Of a stretch of 64,000 bases of DNA, positions 58,085 through 64,000 are shown piece by piece. The DNA lies in NCBI GenBank assembly GCA_963818505.1, contig CAWFSJ010000007.1, positions 310,001 through 374,000 on the forward strand, given 5' to 3'. The translations under genes were made by a program, and so were the position numbers. Each line of letters begins with the position of its first letter. The first letter of the stretch is position 1. This DNA is from JADKAV01 sp963818505 (GTDB taxonomy: Bacteria > Actinomycetota > Actinomycetes > S36-B12 > UBA10799). A model generated the notes under the pieces. It did no database searches. It saw only the letters and a program-made list of their open reading frames with translations, and was not told where the DNA came from.

Positions 58085-60163
58085 CTAGACCCCCTGCGCC
58101 TGGATGGCCGTAATGGTGATGGTGTTGACGATGTCCTTGACGGTGCAGCCGCGCGACAGGTCGTTGATCGGCTTGCGCAGTCCCTGCAGCACGGGGCCGA
58201 TTGCCACAGCCCTTGCCGATCGCTGCACCGCCTTGTACGTGTTGTTGCCGGTGTTCAGGTCGGGGAAGATCAGCACGTTGGCCTGACCAGCGACCTCGGA
58301 GCCGGGCAGTTTGCTCGCCGCCACCTCAGGAGCCACCGCGGCGTCGTACTGGATGGGGCCTTCCACGGGCAGATCCGGGCTGCGCTTCTGGACGATCTCG
58401 GTGGCCAGGCGAACCTTCTCGACATCGCCGCCCGCTCCGGAACTGCCGGTCGAGTAGCTGAGCATCGCCACGAGCGGATCGATTCCGAATGCGGCGGCTG
58501 TCTGCGCCGACGAGATCGCGATGTCGGCCAGCTGTTCGGGGTTGGGGTCCGGGTTCACCGCGCAGTCGCCGTAGACCAGCACGCGGTCGGCCAGGCACAT
58601 GAAGAAGACGCTGGACACCACGGACACGCCGGGCTTGGTCCGGATCAGCTGAAGTGCCGGGCGCACGGTGTCGGCCGTGGTGTGGGAGGCCCCGCTGACC
58701 ATCCCGTCGGCCAGTCCTGACTCGACCAGTAGCGTGCCGAAGATCGTCACGTCCGTCACGGCGTCATGGGCGATATCCATGACCATTCCCTTGTGCTCAC
58801 GCAGGCCGCACAGCAGCTCAGCCATGTCGTCGCGCAGTGCGCTGTGCTCCGGGTGGATGAGGGTGGCCCCGCTCAGGTCCAGACCCATCGAACGCGCCCG
58901 GTCGGTGATGCCCTCGGGCGAGCCAAGGATCGTGAGGTCACAGATCGAGCGTCGCAGCAGTTGGTCGGCAGCGCGCAGGATCCGGTCGTCGTCGCCTTCT
59001 GGCAGAACGATCCGTCGGCGTTGCTGGCGCGCCGCACGCACGAGGCGGTTCTCGAACATCATGGGGGTGGTCACGGCGGTGTCGCTGAGTTCGATGCGCT
59101 CGATCAATTCGGAGGTGTCGATCTCAGCTTCGAACAGCCCCAAGGCCGCAGCGATGCGCCGGTCGTCCCCGAAACGGATCTGCGGGGTGAGCGTTGCGAT
59201 GCGATGAGCGGTCTCGTAGGTGTCGCTGTCCGACATCAGTAGCGGAGTGACTGCCGAATCCATCCCCCGGGCGAAGGACATGATCTGCGGGTCTGGTTCG
59301 ACGCCTCCGGTGACGATCACACCGCTGATGCTGGGGACCTGGTCGCTGAACCGCGCGGTCAGTGCGGCCAACAAGACGTCTGAGCGGTCTCCGGGTGTGA
59401 CGAGCAGGACGCCGTTCTGCAGGCGGTCGAACAGGTTGGGCAGCGTCATGGCGGCCACCCGGACACCGGTGACCTCCCGGTCCAGGGACTCCTGCGACCC
59501 CAGCAGCAGGCGGGCCTGCAACTCCGCGCCGATCTGGTGCAGGGAGGGCAACTGCAGGTTGCGTTCCTCAGGAAGGATCCACACCTGCTCGGACATCTGC
59601 GACAGCGATTCCCCGATCGTGGCCAGATGGCCGGCCTCGACCCGGTTGACTGCAACGCCCAGCAGGCTCACGTCGCGGTCGCGCACGAACTCGCTGGCCG
59701 CCTGGACAGCACCGCGTACCTGGTCGGGACGGTGATGGTGGGCGCTGATGACCAAGAGCAGTGGGGCGGCCAGGTTCAATGCCATCGTGACGTTGAGATC
59801 GAACTCGAAGGCCGCACTGGCGCCGGTGTAATCGGTCCCCTCCACCAGCACCACGTCACATCCGGCAGCCACGGCGTCGAACTTGCTCATGATCTCGGAG
59901 ATGAGACGGTCCGCATCGTGCATCGAGCCCAAGCCCCGGGTCTGTTGGGTCGTGATCCCGAAGGACTGCTCGTAGGTCTGGGTCAGGCCGTAGCGGCGCC
60001 GGATCAGATCGATGGTGTTGTCCGGGCCTTCGCCGCTGCCCACAACGGGCCGGAAGTAGCCGACCCGGGAACTGTGCCGGCTGAACGCCTCCATCAGCCC
60101 CAGCGAGATCATGGACTTGCCGCTGGCCGGTTCCATCGACGTCACGTACACCGCTTTGGCCAC
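58085..60163 (-). CDS. pta: phosphate acetyltransferase (long form with DRTGG domain)
   Basis: It interconverts acetyl-CoA and acetyl phosphate. The 692-residue long form has an N-terminal P-loop-like domain ('VTSMEPASGKSMISLGLM'), a central DRTGG domain (about 215-330) and the C-terminal PTA_PTB catalytic domain (about 370-690; 'RIVLPEGDDDRILRAADQLL', 'MVSGASHTTADTVRPALQLI', 'YSTGSSGAGGDVEKVRLATE'). With ackA directly after the stop, it forms the overflow/acetate assimilation pathway. Start GTG 60163. Confidence 0.94.
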   Translation of the reverse strand: MAKAVYVTSMEPASGKSMISLGLMEAFSRHSSRVGYFRPVVGSGEGPDNTIDLIRRRYGLTQTYEQSFGITTQQTRGLGSMHDADRLISEIMSKFDAVAAGCDVVLVEGTDYTGASAAFEFDLNVTMALNLAAPLLLVISAHHHRPDQVRGAVQAASEFVRDRDVSLLGVAVNRVEAGHLATIGESLSQMSEQVWILPEERNLQLPSLHQIGAELQARLLLGSQESLDREVTGVRVAAMTLPNLFDRLQNGVLLVTPGDRSDVLLAALTARFSDQVPSISGVIVTGGVEPDPQIMSFARGMDSAVTPLLMSDSDTYETAHRIATLTPQIRFGDDRRIAAALGLFEAEIDTSELIERIELSDTAVTTPMMFENRLVRAARQQRRRIVLPEGDDDRILRAADQLLRRSICDLTILGSPEGITDRARSMGLDLSGATLIHPEHSALRDDMAELLCGLREHKGMVMDIAHDAVTDVTIFGTLLVESGLADGMVSGASHTTADTVRPALQLIRTKPGVSVVSSVFFMCLADRVLVYGDCAVNPDPNPEQLADIAISSAQTAAAFGIDPLVAMLSYSTGSSGAGGDVEKVRLATEIVQKRSPDLPVEGPIQYDAAVAPEVAASKLPGSEVAGQANVLIFPDLNTGNNTYKAVQRSARAVAIGPVLQGLRKPINDLSRGCTVKDIVNTITITAIQAQGV

Positions 60164-60222
60164 GTCCCGAGCCTATGGATGCTCACCGTGGTTTGCACGG
60201 GCACAGCTCGACCAGTGGGTGT

Positions 60223-60705
60223 TCAGCCGACCTTGCCGGCGGCCGCTGACACGGCGTTGGCCAGCGTCTCGCGCGGGATCTGTAATTGGTCGGTCAGCCG
60301 CACGGCCATGTCCCCGTAATTCGCGATGGCCGTGAGTGTCTGCCCGGTGATCTGCTCAGGGGCACGGTCGATCGGTTCCAGGATGCGCAGGATGAGGATC
60401 TCGGCGTCCGGGTCCTCCCCACCGTTGCCGAGGCGAAGGGTGTCGCGCACCACCCGGGCGGCACTGGCCTCGTCCTGGGTCACGGACAATGCCAACAGGG
60501 CAACGGCGTTCGCGAAACCCACCGCAGTGTTGAGCAGTTGGGATGCGTCCAGTGGTTCCGCCAGAGCTTCCTTGAGTGCCAGCGTGACCGGGTTGGTGGC
60601 CTCTTGGGCGACGTAGGAACCGACGACGCTGCCCACCTCGCGGTAGACGGCCACGTCCAAACGATCCTGCGCTGGTACGGCGATGACTTCGAAGTTGCCC
60701 ACCAC
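60223..60705 (-). CDS. hypothetical helical protein
   Basis: A 160-residue protein of mostly helical character with no signal or membrane helix: 'VGFANAVALLALSVTQDE' and 'TLTAIANYGDMAVRLTDQLQ' look like amphipathic helices, and it ends in 'ETLANAVSAAAGKVG'. I do not recognise a family. It lies 59 bases upstream of pta on the same strand. Confidence 0.6.
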   Translation of the reverse strand: MVGNFEVIAVPAQDRLDVAVYREVGSVVGSYVAQEATNPVTLALKEALAEPLDASQLLNTAVGFANAVALLALSVTQDEASAARVVRDTLRLGNGGEDPDAEILILRILEPIDRAPEQITGQTLTAIANYGDMAVRLTDQLQIPRETLANAVSAAAGKVG

Positions 60706-60788
60706 CAGAGCCTAAGTGGTGTGCGTGTGGGCCGTTGGTCCTGGATTCAGCCGGTGAAGTTCGTGCGGGATCCCCGCAGGGGTTGGGC

Positions 60789-61055
60789 TCAGCCTGCCTG
60801 CACTGGCGCGGACCAGATCAGGTCGTCACCGGCGAACGCGCACACGAGGTACACACGCCCGCGCGGGAAGCCGGTGAGCTGCACCGGTGTGCGAGGACCG
60901 TGAACGATCAGGTTCATCTTGTGCTGGACCTGTCCCATGTCGTCGAGAACCATCAAGCGCACGGCCGGTGTGGCGCTTGCCCCGGTGATGGAGAACCGCA
61001 AACGGCCCGATGCCGGGAGGGTTTCTGGGGGACGGACTCGATGATCGACGCGCAT
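60789..61055 (-). CDS. hypothetical small beta-rich protein
   Basis: An 88-residue protein of mostly beta-strand character ('RLRFSITGASATPAVRLMVL', 'RVYLVCAFAGDDLIWSAPV'), resembling an Ig-like or carbohydrate-binding-like sandwich, but without a clear family. ATG 61055 is a guess; upstream in-frame starts up to 61130 exist. The next feature on the same strand starts 83 bases downstream; in between is a small hairpin (TGCGGG-atc-CCCGCA, 60764-60778). Confidence 0.5.
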   Translation of the reverse strand: MRVDHRVRPPETLPASGRLRFSITGASATPAVRLMVLDDMGQVQHKMNLIVHGPRTPVQLTGFPRGRVYLVCAFAGDDLIWSAPVQAG

Positions 61056-61168
61056 GTTCTTATGACGTTGCGCTGGGCCTTCCCGGTTCCGGCAATCCCA
61101 GGGTCCTTCTGTGCTGATCATGGAAGGCATGGCAGGCTGGCGCTATTGAGTGCCCAAGGAGGGTCAAC

Positions 61169-61762
61169 ATGCGTCGGTTGGTTGCGGTCGGTGTCGCCGT
61201 GGGTTCGGTGGCCGCAGGGATCCTGTGGAGCAAGCGTCGTGAGAACAGCAAGCGACAGGAGTGGGTCCGTCGCGCCGGCGATGTCGCCGACGACATCGCT
61301 GAAGGTGTGACGCGCACAGCTGCCACCGCGGCCGTGACCGTGGCTGACGTGGCTGAGAAGGCAGCCGGCGGGGTTTCCACCGTTGCCGACGCCACAGCTG
61401 AGGCAGCAGCCCAGGCGGGAGTCACAGTGGATGCCGCAGCACAGGCAGCATCCAAGGCAGCCGATGCCGTGGCGCGTACCACCGCCGATGCGGCCGCCGA
61501 GATCGCTGAGCACGCCGGCAAGGCCTCCGAGGTCGCAGCCGATACGGCAGACACGGCTGCGCTGAACACCTCCGAAGCGGCGTTCGACGCTGCCGATCAG
61601 GTGCATGAGGCCGCTGAAGAGGTCGCCGCGGCGGCCCAGGAAGCCGAGGAGGCTCAGGAGCCGGCCGAGGCAGTGGCACCCAAGCCTGCGGCGAAGAAGA
61701 AACGCGCCAAGCCGGCGGCGAAGGCCACACCCAAGCCAGCCAACGACCAATCCGTCGCCTGA
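61169..61762 (+). CDS. Ala-rich LEA-like helical protein with AKP-rich basic tail
   Basis: A 197-residue protein. A hydrophobic N-terminal segment ('RRLVAVGVAVGSVAAGILW') could be a membrane anchor. The middle (30-165) is a long Ala/Asp/Glu/Val helix with 11-residue-like periodicity, comparable to late-embryogenesis-abundant or apolipoprotein-like helices; the tail is Lys/Pro/Ala-rich ('KPAAKKKRAKPAAKATPKPA'), like histone H1/HU tails. It may bind DNA or coat membranes. Low complexity makes homology calls unsafe. Its stop overlaps the candidate start of the next gene. Confidence 0.7.
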   Translation: MRRLVAVGVAVGSVAAGILWSKRRENSKRQEWVRRAGDVADDIAEGVTRTAATAAVTVADVAEKAAGGVSTVADATAEAAAQAGVTVDAAAQAASKAADAVARTTADAAAEIAEHAGKASEVAADTADTAALNTSEAAFDAADQVHEAAEEVAAAAQEAEEAQEPAEAVAPKPAAKKKRAKPAAKATPKPANDQSVA

Positions 61763-62337
61763 GATTCTCGGTCGCAGTCGTCGGGCCGGAGTCCAGCGGT
61801 AAGACCACACTGGTCGAGCACCTGTCCCGGTCGCTGCGCGATCACGGACTGCACGTTCAGGTGGTGGCCGAGCAGGGTCGACTACTGGCGTCGCAACTTC
61901 CAGCAGGTCATCGTTGGTCGTTCCGAGAGCAACTTGCCACATCGGCCATGCACGTCGGCGCGGAGGCGCAGGCGCGTGAGCTCCTGGACGCAGGGGGCGG
62001 CGGGGTACTGATCAGCGATGGCACCGCGGCCACTCCGGCTGTGTGGCACATGTCCGCGGTGGCCCACCGACCGGGCTACGTCGCCGGTCCGCAGGAAGTC
62101 ACAGAGCAACTACTGGATGCGGTGCGGGCGTCTGATTACGACCTGATCCTGCTGTTGGCCCCGGACATCGAGTGGGTCGCCGACGGAGTGCGTGACGACC
62201 CACAGGGTCGCGATGACGCCTTCGCGTTGTACCGGCGGCTGTACCCGCAGGCCCAGGTGATCAGCGGACCGTCGCGTGTGTCGGAGGCGATTCACAGTGT
62301 TTCCCGCGCGTTACCAACGGTAGGTGGATCCGGCTGA
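61759..62337 (+). CDS. NadR/AAA_28-like P-loop protein, candidate CTG start
   Basis: A complete P-loop protein of about 192 residues: Walker A 'VVGPESSGKTTLVEHLSRSL', 'VVAEQGRLLASQLPAG' (the E-x-GR region of NadR-type kinases) and 'DLILLLAPDIEWVADGVRDD', which resembles the nicotinamide-riboside kinase domain of NadR. No ATG, GTG or TTG precedes the P-loop in frame; the first is at 61861, inside the domain. A CTG at 61759 overlaps the upstream stop as CTGA, in the style of the other couplings here. CTG is rare as a start, and a base error (G or A for C) is an alternative. Confidence 0.7.
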   Translation: MRFSVAVVGPESSGKTTLVEHLSRSLRDHGLHVQVVAEQGRLLASQLPAGHRWSFREQLATSAMHVGAEAQARELLDAGGGGVLISDGTAATPAVWHMSAVAHRPGYVAGPQEVTEQLLDAVRASDYDLILLLAPDIEWVADGVRDDPQGRDDAFALYRRLYPQAQVISGPSRVSEAIHSVSRALPTVGGSG

Positions 62338-62365
62338 AAGGCCGAAACGGTGGCAGGATTGGCGC

Positions 62366-63943
62366 GTGCCAGGAATCGACTCAGTGCTTCCCCCGTACCA
62401 GGAGATGGATGGCGACCTGGCCGACGTCGAGGCAGTCGAGGCGCTCAAGAAGGTCCTGACGGACCTCGGAGAGGAAGGACTCTCCGAACGCGGGCGATTG
62501 ATCGACGCATATTTCAACCGTCAGGGCATCACGTTCAGCCTGGCTGGCAAGGAGCGCCCGCTCCCTCTGGATCTCGTACCGCGACTGCTCAGTGCGGCCG
62601 AATGGCGGGTCATCGAGCAGGGGGTCGCCCAGCGTATGCGGGCCCTGGAGATGTTCCTGGCCGACGTGTACGGATCTCGCAATGTGCTCGACGACGAGAT
62701 CGTCCCACGTGCTCTGGTCAGCAGTTCCAGCCACTTCCACAGGGAGGCTTGGGGGATCGAGCCGCCCAACGGTGTGCGGATCCACGTAGCGGGCATCGAC
62801 TTGATCCGTGACGAGGAGGGTGTCTTCGCGGTCCTCGAGGACAACCTGCGATGCCCCTCCGGGGTCTCCTACGTGCTGGAGAATCGCCGAGCCCTGGCAC
62901 ACGTGCTGCCAGAGGTGTTCGCCGACCAGCGCGTGCAACCCGTCGCGGAATACCCCGAGCGACTGCTCGACGCCCTGCTCGCGGCGGCGCCGGCCGGTGT
63001 GGCCGACCCGCAGGTGGCCGTGCTCACCCCGGGCGTTCACAACTCCGCGCACTTCGAGCACGCATTCCTTGCACGGCGGATGGGTGTGGAGTTGGTGGAG
63101 GGAAGGGACCTCTACTGCCGCGACGACCAGGTGTGGATGCGCACCGTGCGCGGCCCGCGGCCGGTTCACGTGCTCTACCGGCGCATCGACGACGACTATC
63201 TGGATCCGGTCCATTTCCGCCCTGACTCCGTGCTGGGCGTGCCCGGCCTGCTCAGCGCCGCCCGGGCCGGAAGGGTGACGGTGGCCAATGCGGTCGGCAA
63301 CGGCGTCGCCGACGACAAGGCGATCTACCCGTACGTACCCGAGCTGATCGAGTACTACTTGGGCGAGCGCGCGATCCTGCCCAACATCGACACCTATGAC
63401 CTGCAGAACCCCGACCAGAGGGCCTACGTGCTCGAGCGGCTCGACCGTATGGTGCTCAAGCCCGTGGACGGCTCCGGCGGCTACGGCCTGGTTGTGGGTG
63501 ATCAGGCCTCCGACGAGGAACTGGCCGCGTTGGCAATCCAGATCCAGCAGGACCCGCGCAGTTGGATCGCTCAGCGGATCGTGCGCTTGTCCACTTGTCC
63601 GACACTTGTGGACGGGGGAGACCTGGGGCCACGCCATGTCGACCTGCGTCCCTTCGCGGTCAACGACGGGGAGAACATCTATGTGCTGCCTGGCGGGCTG
63701 ACCCGCGTGGCGCTGCCTGAGGGATCCTTGGTGGTCAACAGCAGCCAGGGTGGTGGGTCCAAGGACACCTGGGTGGTGAGCGAACCCGACGAGGCGAGCT
63801 ACAGCCCGCCGGCGCGGCCGACCCCCCGACTGACCCGCGTGCTGGCCGCTGTGCCCGCGCGGGTCCACTCCCCGACTACCCACGACGAGCGGATGCGTCA
63901 GCAGGAGAACCAGCAGCAGCAGAGCGGCGGTGAATCATGCTGA
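62366..63943 (+). CDS. circularly permuted ATP-grasp type 2 protein (DUF404/DUF407)
   Basis: A 525-residue protein of the CP_ATPgrasp_2 family, which acts on peptide substrates in a conserved cassette with an alpha-E protein and often a transglutaminase-like protease. Signatures: 'SSSHFHREAWGIEPPNGVRI', 'AVLEDNLRCPSGVSYVLENR', 'LVEGRDLYCRDDQVWMRTV', 'VANAVGNGVADDKAIYPYVP', 'LERLDRMVLKPVDGSGGYGL' and 'RHVDLRPFAVNDGENIYVLP'. Start GTG 62366. Its 3' end overlaps the alpha-E gene by 7 bases. Confidence 0.9.
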   Translation: MPGIDSVLPPYQEMDGDLADVEAVEALKKVLTDLGEEGLSERGRLIDAYFNRQGITFSLAGKERPLPLDLVPRLLSAAEWRVIEQGVAQRMRALEMFLADVYGSRNVLDDEIVPRALVSSSSHFHREAWGIEPPNGVRIHVAGIDLIRDEEGVFAVLEDNLRCPSGVSYVLENRRALAHVLPEVFADQRVQPVAEYPERLLDALLAAAPAGVADPQVAVLTPGVHNSAHFEHAFLARRMGVELVEGRDLYCRDDQVWMRTVRGPRPVHVLYRRIDDDYLDPVHFRPDSVLGVPGLLSAARAGRVTVANAVGNGVADDKAIYPYVPELIEYYLGERAILPNIDTYDLQNPDQRAYVLERLDRMVLKPVDGSGGYGLVVGDQASDEELAALAIQIQQDPRSWIAQRIVRLSTCPTLVDGGDLGPRHVDLRPFAVNDGENIYVLPGGLTRVALPEGSLVVNSSQGGGSKDTWVVSEPDEASYSPPARPTPRLTRVLAAVPARVHSPTTHDERMRQQENQQQQSGGESC

Positions 63944-64000
63944 GCCGCATCGCCGAGTCCTACTTCTGGATCGGCCGTTACCTGGAACGCGCGGAGGCGA
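63937..64000 (+). CDS. alpha-E domain protein (DUF403), cut by window end
   Basis: The first 21 codons read 'MLSRIAESYFWIGRYLERAE', exactly the start of alpha-E (DUF403) proteins that always accompany CP_ATPgrasp_2. Overlap of 7 bases with the upstream gene supports co-translation. The rest lies beyond the window. Confidence 0.88.
   Translation, partial: MLSRIAESYFWIGRYLERAEA

Overview
The window is 64 kb of high-GC, gene-dense chromosome from a member of the Actinomycetota (class Actinomycetes). This rests on several lineage markers: a WhiB1-type Fe-S protein, the SigR/RsrA redox pair, an RsbW/SigF-type pair, PdtaS, a fused E2-E1 2-oxoglutarate decarboxylase (Kgd), LysX, the 24-residue ribosomal protein bL37, a DUF6104 protein and the biotin synthase auxiliary protein BsaP. 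Many genes overlap by 1 or 4 bases (TGATG, ATGA, GTGA), and GTG starts are common. No rRNA, tRNA, transposase, phage gene or CRISPR array was seen. I cannot assign a genus.

Layout. 1-3.4 kb: a truncated GAF-PAS sensor, an AI-2E-type transporter, a membrane protein and hisN; the last two run abnormally far into each other. 3.5-10.3 kb: the conserved actinobacterial block rsgA-aroA, a WS/DGAT-like acyltransferase, an SRAP protein, an alpha/beta hydrolase, sigR-rsrA and bL37. 10.3-18.1 kb: a solitary pilT, bsaP, a FlK-like thioesterase, a TPP enzyme, a 29-residue membrane microprotein and the overlapping biotin operon bioA-F-D-B. 18.1-24.9 kb: pdtaS facing whiB1, a lipid kinase, sigF-rsbW, an amino-acid-type binding lipoprotein and malic enzyme. 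24.9-36 kb: TrpB2, threonine aldolase, a quinone-oxidoreductase-like protein, a large c-di-GMP protein, DUF6104-kgd and an acyl-CoA dehydrogenase. 36-39.7 kb: assimilatory sulfur operon (cys leader peptide, sulfite reductase, zinc ribbon, cysH, cbiX). 39.7-42.7 kb: molybdate operon (HTH-Mop regulator, modABC). 42.7-51.9 kb: sugar porter, a DUF2510 protein with perfect 36-bp repeats, acetoacetyl-CoA synthetase coupled to lysX, and two small ORFs. 51.9-56.6 kb: a single 1287-codon gene joining DabB and DabA, translationally coupled to fabI/inhA. 56.6-60.7 kb: pta-ackA, with ackA frameshifted. 60.7-64 kb: an Ala-rich helical protein, a NadR-like P-loop protein apparently lacking a normal start codon, and a circularly permuted ATP-grasp/alpha-E pair cut by the window end.

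The most notable system is the fused DabB-DabA protein: its zinc-site residues are intact, a leaderless-type promoter with an 8-bp direct repeat lies in front, and it is coupled to the enoyl-ACP reductase. This suggests energy-coupled CO2/bicarbonate capture tied to fatty acid synthesis. Also worth attention are the Cys-rich leader peptide of the sulfur operon, the microprotein between bioB and the TPP enzyme, and two places (near 2.61 kb and near 57.01 kb) where a one-base difference would restore normal gene ends.
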